A stretch of 23,983 nucleotides of DNA from Flavobacteriaceae bacterium (lineage in GTDB: Bacteria; Bacteroidota; Bacteroidia; Flavobacteriales; Flavobacteriaceae), in the NCBI GenBank assembly GCA_947472705.1, contig CANJDA010000013.1, positions 1-23,983 on the forward strand, given 5' to 3'. Shown in pieces: positions 1-7,167 of the stretch; the stretch's first letter is position 1, and every line of letters begins with the position of its first letter. The translations under genes were made by a program, and so were the position numbers. The notes under the pieces are model-generated. The model saw only the letters and a list, made by a program, of their open reading frames with translations, was not told the DNA's origin and did not search any database.

Positions 1-27
1 GATCCTGATGGGGGCTCTATTTCAAAT

Positions 28-61
28 AAATCCTTCAGTGCTTGCTGCACTGTGATTTTTT
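28..61 (+). terminator. Candidate intrinsic terminator of an upstream gene outside the window
   Basis: A 6-bp stem CAGTGC/GCACTG (36-41 with 47-52, loop TTGCT) is extended by an outer AAATC/GATTT pairing (28-32 with 54-58) and runs directly into six T residues (56-61). This is the layout of a rho-independent terminator reading rightwards. The gene it would end is not identifiable, because too few bases precede it. Alternatively it is part of the hairpin cluster that lies 3' of tRNA-Pro. Confidence 0.45.
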
Positions 62-112
62 AATTATATAAATAAGATACAACGAGTTGCTCTTATTTAT
101 ATAATTAAAAAA
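56..112. repeat. Perfect 22-bp inverted repeat
   Basis: Bases 56-77 are exactly complementary to 91-112, with a 13-base spacer (78-90) that itself contains CAAC/GTTG. Almost all pairs are A-T apart from one, and both arms end in six-base T/A tracts, so it has the symmetric form of a bidirectional terminator between convergent transcription units. The right arm's A tract is also the T tract of the tRNA-Pro terminator on the other strand. Confidence 0.8.
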
Positions 113-139
113 TCCTTTCTGCAAATGCAGAAAGGATTT
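107..139 (-). terminator. Intrinsic terminator of tRNA-Pro
   Basis: On the minus strand a long stem (AAATCCTTTCTGCA arms, 110-123 with 126-139, effectively a four-base loop) is followed by a run of T residues (plus-strand A at 107-112). It lies five bases beyond the 3' end of tRNA-Pro, so it most likely terminates that transcript. Confidence 0.8.
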
Positions 140-144
140 ACTAG

Positions 145-219
145 TCGGGGTGGCAGGATTCGAACCTGCGGCCTCCTGCTCCCAAAGCAGGCGCGATAAC
201 CGGGCTACGCTACACCCCG
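145..219 (-). tRNA. tRNA-Pro (anticodon UGG)
   Basis: Read on the minus strand it folds as a full cloverleaf: acceptor stem CGGGGTG/CACCCCG with discriminator A at 145, an anticodon stem CCTGC/GCAGG enclosing loop TTTGGGA, and a T arm GCAGG-TTCGAAT-CCTGC. The anticodon TGG is at 184-182, giving proline. The 3' CCA is not encoded (the next bases are CTA), so it must be added after transcription. The gene is single, with its own -7/-33 type promoter just upstream and a strong terminator hairpin downstream. Confidence 0.97.
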
Positions 220-230
220 AAAACGAGGGG

Positions 231-260
231 CAAATATACCACTATTAATTAGGAAACAAA
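231..260 (-). promoter_or_regulatory. Bacteroidota-type promoter for tRNA-Pro
   Basis: On the minus strand there is TATATTTG (238-231), a full match to the TAnnTTTG -7 box, preceded after 18 bases by TTTG (260-257) as the -33 element. Transcription would start within a few bases of the mature tRNA 5' end at 219. The motif is known for Bacteroidota; its use here is inferred. Confidence 0.6.
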
Positions 261-328
261 ATCTTTTTTTAAGTTTTATTCTTTTTCAATATTTTATCAA
301 AAACAAAATTCTCTTTCGATATAATTTC

Positions 329-336
329 TATTTTTG
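329..336 (+). promoter_or_regulatory. Possible -7 box upstream of udk
   Basis: TATTTTTG fits TAnnTTTG and ends 27 bases before the chosen udk start codon, but no TTG is present at the usual upstream spacing, so it is only a half-supported promoter. Confidence 0.3.
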
Positions 337-363
337 TTGGATATAAAACAAACACAATACTAT

Positions 364-972
364 ATGCTTATTATTGGAATTGCCGGAGGAACAGGGAGCG
401 GTAAAACAACCGTAGTTCATCAAATTATGAATGAATTACCCAAAACTGAGGTGGGCATTTTATCGCAAGATTCATACTATAAAGAAAATAACCATTTAAG
501 CTATGAAGAAAGAGGCTTAGTCAATTTTGACCATCCTCGCGCCATCGATTTTGAACTTTTAGTACAACACTTAAAAGATTTAAAAGAAGGTAAAACCATA
601 GAGCAACCCGTGTATTCTTTCATTACACACAACCGCACCGATGATACTATCGTAACACATCCTAGAAAAGTAATGATAGTGGAAGGAATTTTAATTTTTA
701 CCAATCCTGAACTTCGTGATTTATTTGATGTAAAAGTATTTGTACATGCCGACTCTGATGAACGATTAATTCGAAGACTAAAAAGAGATATTGCCGAGCG
801 TGGTCGTGATATGGAAGAAGTTTTGAATCGTTATCAAACAACCCTGAAACCTATGCACCAACAGTTTATCGAGCCTACCAAAGCCTTTGCTGATATCATT
901 ATTCCAAATGATAAATACAATACCGTAGCCATTGATGTGGTAAGAGCCGTAATCAACCAAAGAATTAGCTAA
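364..972 (+). CDS. udk: Uridine kinase
   Basis: Phosphorylates uridine and cytidine to UMP and CMP in cytoplasmic pyrimidine salvage. The 202-residue product has the P-loop GGTGSGKTT at residues 8-16, then the family blocks DSYYK, NFDHP, VEGILIF (phosphate-transfer core) and RRLKRDIAERGRD (lid region), and ends with the usual EPTK...ADIIIP segment. Its length equals that of bacterial uridine kinases. An in-frame TTG ten codons upstream (334) would add residues not seen in the family, so ATG 364 was chosen. The DivIC-like gene begins on the base after its stop codon, so the two are probably co-transcribed, and with mutA-mutB may form one operon. Confidence 0.95.
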   Translation: MLIIGIAGGTGSGKTTVVHQIMNELPKTEVGILSQDSYYKENNHLSYEERGLVNFDHPRAIDFELLVQHLKDLKEGKTIEQPVYSFITHNRTDDTIVTHPRKVMIVEGILIFTNPELRDLFDVKVFVHADSDERLIRRLKRDIAERGRDMEEVLNRYQTTLKPMHQQFIEPTKAFADIIIPNDKYNTVAIDVVRAVINQRIS

Positions 973-1326
973 ATGAGTTATTTTAAAAACCTAACCGATA
1001 CCTATCCTATCCTCAAAATCTTGGGGAACCGCTATGTAATTGTGTTGGTTTTTTTTACCGTTTGGATGTTGTTCCTAGACAACACTTCGTATATGGAACA
1101 TCGTATTTTAAACAAACAACTTAACGAACTCGAAGACAATAAAAAATACTATCAGGACGAGATTAAAAAAGATAAAGAGAACATCAAACTCCTCAAAAAT
1201 CCGGACCAGATTGAAAAATACGCCCGCGAAAAATACTATATGAAACGCGACAGCGAAGACATTTACATCATTGAATTTGAAGGCGATTCTATAAAAGAGG
1301 AGCAATCCAAATCAAAATCTTTATAA
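973..1326 (+). CDS. DivIC/FtsB-like septum formation initiator family protein
   Basis: A 117-residue bitopic inner-membrane protein of the cell-division DivIC/FtsB family, which bridges early and late divisome proteins. Visible parts are a short cytoplasmic N-terminus, one membrane helix at about residues 21-36, a periplasmic coiled coil at about 44-76 rich in Lys, Glu and Asn, and the typical segment EKYAREKYYMKRDSEDIYII at 81-100. The tail after residue 104 is charged and probably disordered. The ATG directly abuts the udk stop codon, and mutA begins 9 bases downstream, which supports translational or at least transcriptional coupling. Membership of the family is clear; whether it acts as FtsB or DivIC cannot be told from sequence alone. 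Confidence 0.85.
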   Translation: MSYFKNLTDTYPILKILGNRYVIVLVFFTVWMLFLDNTSYMEHRILNKQLNELEDNKKYYQDEIKKDKENIKLLKNPDQIEKYAREKYYMKRDSEDIYIIEFEGDSIKEEQSKSKSL

Positions 1327-1335
1327 CACAACATT

Positions 1336-2691
1336 ATGGCAGAACATTTATTCGATGCGTTTGATGCCGTTAGTTCCAAACAATGGAAACAACAGATTCA
1401 ATTCGAACTCAAAGGCGCCGACTATAACGAAACCTTGGTTTGGGAATCTCCCGAAGGCATCAAAGTAAAACCCTTTTACCATAACGATGAGGACACTGCA
1501 AAACTAGGAGTCAACACTCCAGAAAAGGCTTTCTCCATCCTGCAAAACATCTTCGTTCACGATGTAGCCTTATCCAATAAAAGAGCTCTAGACAGTTTAA
1601 ATCGCGGTGCCGAAAGCATCCGGTTTACTATTGAAAATGAAACCATTTCCATAGAAGAATTGATGCAAAACCTTCCATTGGAAAAGATAGCGTATTACCT
1701 TCATTTGCCTTTTCTTTCTGTTGATTTCGTTGCTAAAATCAATGCTTTTGCCACAAAAAACAACGTCAATATTACCATTCAAGTTGACCCCATTGGGCAA
1801 TTAGTAAAAGATGGCAATTGGTTTGAAAATCTAGACAAAGACTTCGATGTTTTTAATAAAATAAACAGTAGCTTCCCTTTCTTAAACATCAGTTCCGGAA
1901 CCTACCAAAACGCTGGCGCCAATATAGTGCAACAACTCGCCTACACTTTGGCCCATGTGAATGAGTATTTCAATCGAGTTCAGAATTTAAACCAACCTAT
2001 AACTATTGAAGTGGCTATTGGCATCAATTACTTTTTTGAGATAGCCAAGCTGAGAGCCTTACGCCTACTCTTTAATACTTTGGCAAAAGAATACAATCAC
2101 AACTTTGATTGTCATATCATCGCTACACCTAGCAAACGTAACAAAACACTATACGATTACAACGTCAACATGTTGCGCACTACTACCGAGTGTATGAGTG
2201 CCATCTTGGGCGGAGCTAATGCTGTTGCGAATTTACCTTACGATAGCTTGTACCACAAAGACAATGAATTTGGAGATAGAATAGCCCGTAACCAATTATT
2301 AGTGTTAAAACACGAAAGCTATTTTGATAAAGTCAATAACCCAGCTGATGGAGCTTATTATATCGAAATTGTAACAGCGCAGTTGGCCGAAAAAGCCTTG
2401 CTGTTGTTCAAAGATATCGAAGCTAATGGTGGTTTGATTACGCAATTAATCGAAGGAACTATCCAAAAGAAAATTAGTGAAAGCGCTACCAAAGAACAGG
2501 AGTTGTTTGACAGTGGTAAAGAAATACTATTGGGCACCAATAAGTATCCCAACAAGAACGACAAAATGAAACACGATTTGGAATTGTACCCTTTCGTAAA
2601 ACAAAACCCGCGCAAAACGTTAATCACACCGATAATTGAAAAAAGATTAGCGGAGAAATTAGAGCAAGAGCGATTATCCCAAGAAGCATAA
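1336..2691 (+). CDS. mutA: Methylmalonyl-CoA mutase small (beta) subunit
   Basis: A 451-residue non-catalytic partner of the B12-dependent mutase that interconverts succinyl-CoA and (R)-methylmalonyl-CoA. It shows the TIM-barrel part of the family (FELKGADYNETLVWESPEGI near the N-terminus, later GGANAVANLPYDS and NPADGAYYIE) but no DxHxxG cobalamin-binding motif and a reduced C-terminal part, as expected for a small subunit. It begins 9 bases after the DivIC-like gene and ends 2 bases before mutB, so equal co-expression of both subunits is likely. No cobalamin riboswitch is visible upstream. Function is assigned from family knowledge and from the mutB neighbour. Confidence 0.92.
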   Translation: MAEHLFDAFDAVSSKQWKQQIQFELKGADYNETLVWESPEGIKVKPFYHNDEDTAKLGVNTPEKAFSILQNIFVHDVALSNKRALDSLNRGAESIRFTIENETISIEELMQNLPLEKIAYYLHLPFLSVDFVAKINAFATKNNVNITIQVDPIGQLVKDGNWFENLDKDFDVFNKINSSFPFLNISSGTYQNAGANIVQQLAYTLAHVNEYFNRVQNLNQPITIEVAIGINYFFEIAKLRALRLLFNTLAKEYNHNFDCHIIATPSKRNKTLYDYNVNMLRTTTECMSAILGGANAVANLPYDSLYHKDNEFGDRIARNQLLVLKHESYFDKVNNPADGAYYIEIVTAQLAEKALLLFKDIEANGGLITQLIEGTIQKKISESATKEQELFDSGKEILLGTNKYPNKNDKMKHDLELYPFVKQNPRKTLITPIIEKRLAEKLEQERLSQEA

Positions 2692-2693
2692 TT

Positions 2694-4853
2694 ATGAGAA
2701 AGGATATTCAACATATAAAACTAGGCAATAGGCAAAAGGCAATAGGCAATAGTACAGAAACAAGTAGTTTCCAAACCGCCGAAGACATCCAATTAAAACC
2801 TCTCTATTCTGAAGAAGATTTAGAAGGACTAGAACATCTTGGTTTCGGAGCGGGCTTTGCCCCTAACCTTCGTGGTCCTTATGCCACCATGTATGTGCGT
2901 CGCCCTTGGACGATTCGCCAGTATGCCGGGTTTTCTACCGCAGAAGAGAGTAATGCTTTCTACCGTCGCAACTTAGCTGCAGGACAAAAAGGATTATCAG
3001 TGGCCTTCGATTTAGCTACCCATAGAGGTTATGATTCTGACCACGAACGTGTTGTTGGTGACGTAGGTAAAGCAGGAGTTGCTATTGACAGTGTAGAAGA
3101 CATGAAAGTCTTGTTTGACCAGATTCCGCTAAACGAAATGTCGGTTTCTATGACTATGAATGGTGCCGTGTTACCTATTATGGCCTTCTACATAGTAGCT
3201 GCTGAAGAACAAGGTGTCGCCCCCGAATTGCTTTCGGGAACGATACAAAATGATATCCTAAAGGAGTTCATGGTGCGTAATACCTATATCTATCCACCAA
3301 CGCCTTCGATGAAAATCATTGCCGATATCTTTGAATATACGAGCAAGAAAATGCCGAAGTTCAACTCCATCTCCATCTCGGGCTACCACATGCAGGAAGC
3401 CGGAGCTACGGCTGATATTGAGTTGGCTTACACTTTAGCCGATGGCTTAGAATATATACGCACCGGTTTAGCAACCGGAATGAAGATTGATGAGTTCGCC
3501 CCTCGCCTCTCCTTCTTTTGGGCCATTGGCATGAACCATTTTATGGAAATCGCCAAGTTGCGTGCCGGAAGAATGCTATGGGCCAAACTGCTAAAACAAT
3601 TCAATCCAAAGGACGAAAAGTCTTTAGCCTTACGAACGCATTGCCAAACCTCGGGCTGGAGTTTAACCGAACAAGATCCGTTTAACAACGTGGCGCGTAC
3701 GGCAATTGAAGCCGCTGCTGCTGCCTTTGGTGGTACTCAATCCTTACACACGAATGCGCTTGACGAAGCTATTGCGTTACCAACCGACTTCTCCGCACGA
3801 ATTGCACGTAACACTCAAATATTTTTACAAGAAGAAACCAAAATCTGCAAAACTGTTGACCCATGGGCTGGTAGTTATTACGTAGAAAGTTTGACTAAAG
3901 AAATTGCCGATAAAGCATGGGCGCTCATTGAAGAAGTAGAAAGCCTAGGCGGTATGACCAAAGCCATTGAAGCGGGTATTCCGAAACTGCGAATAGAAGA
4001 AGCCGCAGCTCGTAAACAGGCCCGTATTGATAGTAGTCAGGACATCATCGTTGGGGTCAATAAATACCGATTGGATAAAGAAGACCCACTCCACATTTTG
4101 GATGTTGACAACCAAATGGTGCGCCAACAACAAATTGAACAATTACAACAGATAAAAGCTACGCGCGACAACGATAAGGTAAAAGCCAGCTTGGCAAAAT
4201 TAACCGATTGTGCTAGGGCTTCAATGAATAATTCAACAGATTCTGATAGTCATCAGAATGAAAATTTACTATCTTTAGCCGTAGAAGCAGCCCGAAACCG
4301 AGCCACACTGGGTGAAATCAGTGATGCCTTAGAAGTGGTTTTCGGTCGCTACAAAGCACAAATCAGAAGTTTCAGCGGCGTGTACAGTAAAGAAATCAAG
4401 AACGACCAAAGCTTTGAAAAAGCCAAACAACTAGCCGACGCTTTCGCCAAGAAAGAAGGGCGTCGTCCTCGTATTATGATTGCCAAAATGGGTCAGGACG
4501 GGCACGATCGTGGTGCCAAAGTAGTAGCCACAGGCTATGCCGATGTAGGCTTTGATGTGGATATTGGTCCGCTGTTCCAAACCCCACAAGAAGCTGCCAA
4601 GCAAGCCGTAGAAAATGACGTGCACATACTAGGCGTTTCCTCTTTAGCCGCTGGACATAAAACCCTCGTTCCTCAAGTAATCGAAGAACTCAAGAAATAC
4701 GGTCGCGAAGACATTATGGTCATTGTTGGTGGCGTAATTCCTGCCCAAGATTATCAGTTCCTATTTGATGCTGGTGCTGTTGCCGTCTTTGGTCCTGGGA
4801 CCAAGATAAGTGAGGCTGCCATTAGCATTTTAGAGGTGTTGTTACAAGAATAA
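2694..4853 (+). CDS. mutB: Methylmalonyl-CoA mutase large (alpha, catalytic) subunit
   Basis: A 719-residue adenosylcobalamin enzyme of propionate/succinate metabolism. The TIM barrel carries the substrate-channel blocks RGPYATMYVRRPWTIRQYAG and VAFDLATHRGYDSDH, then SISGYHMQEAGAT and TQSLHTNALDEA. The B12 domain has D602-G-H604-D-R-G607, in which His604 is the lower cobalt ligand, followed by SSLAAGHKTL and GGVIP. Two oddities are visible: residues about 10-20 are encoded by a four-copy 7-bp tandem repeat, and the linker at about 505-522 has an extra Asn/Ser/Asp-rich stretch. No clear in-frame start lies downstream of the repeat before conserved sequence, so ATG 2694 was kept. mutA lies 2 bases upstream. 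No meaB-type chaperone gene is adjacent. Confidence 0.95.
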   Translation: MRKDIQHIKLGNRQKAIGNSTETSSFQTAEDIQLKPLYSEEDLEGLEHLGFGAGFAPNLRGPYATMYVRRPWTIRQYAGFSTAEESNAFYRRNLAAGQKGLSVAFDLATHRGYDSDHERVVGDVGKAGVAIDSVEDMKVLFDQIPLNEMSVSMTMNGAVLPIMAFYIVAAEEQGVAPELLSGTIQNDILKEFMVRNTYIYPPTPSMKIIADIFEYTSKKMPKFNSISISGYHMQEAGATADIELAYTLADGLEYIRTGLATGMKIDEFAPRLSFFWAIGMNHFMEIAKLRAGRMLWAKLLKQFNPKDEKSLALRTHCQTSGWSLTEQDPFNNVARTAIEAAAAAFGGTQSLHTNALDEAIALPTDFSARIARNTQIFLQEETKICKTVDPWAGSYYVESLTKEIADKAWALIEEVESLGGMTKAIEAGIPKLRIEEAAARKQARIDSSQDIIVGVNKYRLDKEDPLHILDVDNQMVRQQQIEQLQQIKATRDNDKVKASLAKLTDCARASMNNSTDSDSHQNENLLSLAVEAARNRATLGEISDALEVVFGRYKAQIRSFSGVYSKEIKNDQSFEKAKQLADAFAKKEGRRPRIMIAKMGQDGHDRGAKVVATGYADVGFDVDIGPLFQTPQEAAKQAVENDVHILGVSSLAAGHKTLVPQVIEELKKYGREDIMVIVGGVIPAQDYQFLFDAGAVAVFGPGTKISEAAISILEVLLQE
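2723..2752 (+). repeat. Four-copy 7-bp tandem repeat inside mutB
   Basis: AGGCAAT, AGGCAAA, AGGCAAT, AGGCAAT at 2723-2750, then AG. It lies about ten codons inside mutB and encodes the low-complexity stretch GNRQKAIGNS. Because the unit is not a multiple of three, gain or loss of one unit would shift the reading frame. Confidence 0.8.
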
Positions 4854-4911
4854 CTAGCGTACTATAATTTGCCCTAAACCCTAAATAAGACTCGATATAG
4901 AGCCAAAACGA

Positions 4912-5946
4912 ATGCGTAAACCACTAGTTCCGTTTCTTGCCTTGCTCTTCATAGGGTTAATCCTTTTGTGCGCTATAGGTTGTAATAAGGCCAAAGCCAA
5001 CAAACCTAATACCGTAAAACACAAATCCAAAGCCTTAAAAACATCGGTCAAAACCCCTGTCAACTTCGAGCTTGATACCCTTGACTACAACCGTCGTATG
5101 GCCGCCATGTACCAAGCTGACAGTGTTCCGGCATGGCAACTCAAAACACCCTATCCGCTCAAAGGAGCCTTGCTTCCTTACAACCGTATCATTGCTTTTT
5201 ATGGCAACTTGTATTCCAAGCGCATGGGAATATTAGGCGAACTACCCAAAGACGAAATGCTTCAAAAACTACAAGAAGAAGTAGCCGCATGGAAAGCTGC
5301 CGACACCACCGTTAATACCATACCTGCCCTACATTACATAGCCGTGAGTGCCCAAAGCAAACCCGGTAAAGCCAATTTGTACCACATGAGAATGCCTTTT
5401 AAGCAAATTGATACCATCATCTCTTGGGCCAAAACTATCAACGCCATAGTGTTTCTTGATGTGCAAATAGGACAAGGCACTATAAAAGACGAAGTCACCC
5501 AACTCCTGCCCTACCTAAAACTTCCCAACGTGCATTTGGGTATCGACCCCGAGTTTGCTATGAAAGACGGTCGCATCCCTGGTACCAAAGTAGGCACCCT
5601 ATCGGCTACTGAAATCAATGATGCAGTTAACATTCTAACTAAGGTAGTGCAAGAAAACCACCTTACCCCTAAAATCCTCATCGTGCACCGCTTTACCAAA
5701 AAGATGGTCACCGAGTATCAAAACATCAAAACCTGTCCCGAAGTGCAAATCGTTATGAACATGGACGGCTTTGGCAGCAAAGCCCTCAAAAGAGCTACCT
5801 ATAAAAACGCCATCTTTAGCGAACCCGTTCAGTTCACCGGCTTCAAGCTCTTTTATAAAAACGACAACGCGGGTACCAACACCATGTACTCCCCCGAGGA
5901 AGTATTGCAGTACAAACCTATCCCTATGTACATACAGTATCAGTAG
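4912..5946 (+). CDS. Lipoprotein of unknown function, possibly TIM-barrel-like
   Basis: A 344-residue protein with a lipoprotein signal: MRK, a hydrophobic segment to residue 23, and AIGC with Cys24 as the likely lipidated residue. A Lys-rich linker (25-48) precedes the folded part. Conserved-looking blocks are IIAFYGNLYSKRMGILG (about 93-109), NAIVFLDVQIGQG, VHLGIDPEFAM and MNMDGFG. The DPE and DGFG blocks and the alternation of strands and helices suggest a TIM-barrel, hydrolase-like fold. I recall actinobacterial hypothetical proteins with the same pattern (YYG..MG.LG, LLDIQ, LDPEW), but no activity is known to me. It starts 58 bases after mutB on the same strand, and a small hairpin (5953-5968) follows its stop. 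No Flavobacterium-specific role can be assigned. Confidence 0.75.
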   Translation: MRKPLVPFLALLFIGLILLCAIGCNKAKANKPNTVKHKSKALKTSVKTPVNFELDTLDYNRRMAAMYQADSVPAWQLKTPYPLKGALLPYNRIIAFYGNLYSKRMGILGELPKDEMLQKLQEEVAAWKAADTTVNTIPALHYIAVSAQSKPGKANLYHMRMPFKQIDTIISWAKTINAIVFLDVQIGQGTIKDEVTQLLPYLKLPNVHLGIDPEFAMKDGRIPGTKVGTLSATEINDAVNILTKVVQENHLTPKILIVHRFTKKMVTEYQNIKTCPEVQIVMNMDGFGSKALKRATYKNAIFSEPVQFTGFKLFYKNDNAGTNTMYSPEEVLQYKPIPMYIQYQ

Positions 5947-5952
5947 TATATC

Positions 5953-5968
5953 AAACCTATTAGGGTTT
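5953..5968. repeat. Small palindrome resembling the nearby REP hairpins
   Basis: AAACCT-ATTA-GGGTTT (one T-G pair) has the same stem length and the same ATTA loop as the hairpin at 6694-6709. It lies 6 bases after the lipoprotein stop and is followed by TT, so it may act as a weak terminator as well. Confidence 0.5.
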
Positions 5969-6020
5969 TAAAATGTACACAAAAAGTGTAATAGCGATTA
6001 AGGTTTCTATATTATTTTTG

Positions 6021-6120
6021 GAGACCTGACCCGTTTTTGAAACCTGTCAATCAATAATCCCGTTAGGGATTTGATTTGGGTAAAAAATAAATAAACACTA
6101 CACAAAATCCCGTTAGGGAT
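6021..6120. repeat. REP palindromes upstream of the transposase
   Basis: Two copies of AATCCC-GTTA-GGGAT(T) occur at 6056-6071 and 6106-6120. The second is followed by GGTA, as in the downstream copies. A more degenerate element at 6022-6049 pairs GACCTGAC with parts of AAACCTGTCA. All stand within 120 bases of the transposase start. Such short palindromes with a constant flanking tetramer are typical of REP sequences mobilised by REP-associated Y1 transposases; the link here is inferred from proximity. Confidence 0.8.
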
Positions 6121-6137
6121 GGTATAATACATTGGTA

Positions 6138-6599
6138 ATGGCAAATACCTATACACAAATTCATATCCAGTTTGTTTTTGCGGTAAAATACCGTGATGGA
6201 TTAATCCATTCCTCATTCAAAGATGAATTATACCAGTACATTGCTGGAATAATTAAGCACCACAATCATAGACTGCTAGCTATTAACGCAATGCCTGACC
6301 ACATTCATATCTTTATAGGTATGCGTCCAACACAATCCATTTCCGACTTAATGCAAGACATCAAAGGAAGCTCTTCGAAATGGATAAATGAGAGGAAGTT
6401 TTTAAAAGTAAAATTTGAATGGCAAGGAGGATATGGTGCGTTTTCTTATTCCAAATCTCATGTGAATAGAATAATTAATTATATCAAAAATCAAGAACAA
6501 CATCATGCTAGGGAAACTTTTCAAGAAGAATATATAGGGTTTTTAAAATTGTTTGGAATTGATTATGATGAAAGATATCTTTTTAAAGAGCCAATATAA
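6138..6599 (+). CDS. REP-associated IS200-like tyrosine transposase (Y1, HUH)
   Basis: A 153-residue single-domain transposase of the IS200/IS605 Y1 family. The metal-binding HUH motif is H55-I-H57 in AMPDHIHIFIG; the catalytic tyrosine is most likely Tyr115 in RIINYIKNQEQHH, followed by the QxxQHH helix of the family. The N-terminus ANTYTQIHIQFVFAVK is the form common in Bacteroidota. ATG 6138 was preferred to the TTG two codons earlier. No tnpB or second ORF accompanies it. It is bracketed by short palindromes (6056-6120 upstream, 6602-6878 downstream), so it fits a domesticated RAYT that acts on REP elements better than an autonomous insertion sequence. It appears intact, with all core residues present. 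Confidence 0.9.
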   Translation: MANTYTQIHIQFVFAVKYRDGLIHSSFKDELYQYIAGIIKHHNHRLLAINAMPDHIHIFIGMRPTQSISDLMQDIKGSSSKWINERKFLKVKFEWQGGYGAFSYSKSHVNRIINYIKNQEQHHARETFQEEYIGFLKLFGIDYDERYLFKEPI

Positions 6600-6601
6600 A
6601 T

Positions 6602-6783
6602 AACCCCGTTAGGGGTTAAATTTGGATTACAATGGGTTTCAACCCAGTGCATAAAATACAAAACAACATCAAAATCCCGTTAGGGATGGTAATAACCCCA
6701 TTAGGGGTTAAATATCGGTAGCAATGGGTTTCAACCCATTGCATAAAACACAAAACAAAATCAAAATCCCGTTAGGGATGGTA
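6602..6783. repeat. Tandem composite REP (BIME-like) unit, two copies, 92-bp period
   Basis: Two 90-bp units (6602-6691 and 6694-6783) are separated by AT. Each has the same three palindromes in order: AACCCC-(G/A)TTA-GGGGTT; a 10-bp stem GCAATGGGTT with loop TC (perfect in copy 2 at 6721-6742, two mismatches in copy 1 at 6629-6650); and AATCCC-GTTA-GGGAT followed by GGTA. The A-rich spacers between the palindromes are also conserved. The first unit begins 3 bases after the transposase stop. Confidence 0.9.
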
Positions 6784-6813
6784 TCTTTCCTCATAACGAA
6801 CATCAATAATATC

Positions 6814-6878
6814 ATCCCTAACGGGATTTTATAACGAATAATTATTATTTCTACCTAGATTGAATCCCTAACAGGATT
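6814..6878 (-). repeat. Inverted-orientation REP palindromes
   Basis: ATCCC-TAAC-GGGATT at 6814-6828 and AATCCC-TAAC-AGGATT at 6863-6878 are the reverse complements of the AATCCCGTTAGGGAT element, the second with one change. They close the repeat islet on the right, so the transposase is flanked by palindromes in both orientations. Confidence 0.75.
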
Positions 6879-6899
6879 AATTACAGCATCATTTGTTAG

Positions 6900-6939
6900 G
6901 AATAAACACCCGCTGAGAAGTGGGTGTTAAAATTTATTC
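6900..6939. repeat. Hairpin at the right edge of the REP islet
   Basis: AACACCC (6905-6911) pairs with GGGTGTT (6922-6928); an outer GAATAAA/TTTATTC pairing (6900-6906 with 6933-6939) extends it with a small bulge. No strong T run follows, so terminator function is doubtful. The remaining stretch to 7123 is AT-rich and I see no gene or further structure in it. Confidence 0.45.
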
Positions 6940-7123
6940 TATTTTCGATAGATTTTAAAAACCTAAAGTTTGATTATTCATAAATGATTGTCAAAAATTT
7001 ATTGTTTTTCTTAAAAATATAAGACCCCTTTAGCTGATTTGTAATCTGTATAAAATCAACTAATTTTTTTATTCCTTGGGGATAATAAGGTTTACTAAAC
7101 CCTTTTTGCATTAATTAAATATG

Positions 7124-7131
7124 TAGATTTG
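7124..7131 (+). promoter_or_regulatory. Possible -7 box for the HNH gene
   Basis: TAGATTTG is an exact TAnnTTTG match 36 bases before the start codon. A TTG at 7106-7108 is 15 bases upstream, somewhat closer than the usual spacing. Confidence 0.4.
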
Positions 7132-7167
7132 AAACATTAGAAATTATTAACCCACAACAATTATCTA

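Noticed and set aside
1..63. Possible 3' end of a coding sequence at the left edge
   Set aside because: Two plus frames stay open to stops at 53-55 and 61-63, but only about 17-20 residues are available and neither is recognisable.
1290..1340. Cobalamin riboswitch controlling mutA-mutB
   Set aside because: Only nine bases separate mutA from the upstream gene and no B12-box-like sequence is visible.
4854..4911. Promoter for the lipoprotein gene (TATAATTTG)
   Set aside because: The spacing inside the box is one base too long for TAnnTTTG and no TTG lies at the right distance.
6602..6828. CRISPR array
   Set aside because: The repeats are short palindromes of three classes with conserved spacers, two composite units only and no cas genes, so they fit REP elements.
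6600..6940. Left and right ends of a classical insertion sequence
   Set aside because: There are no terminal inverted repeats or target duplication; IS200-type elements lack them, and the palindromes occur many times, unlike unique element ends.
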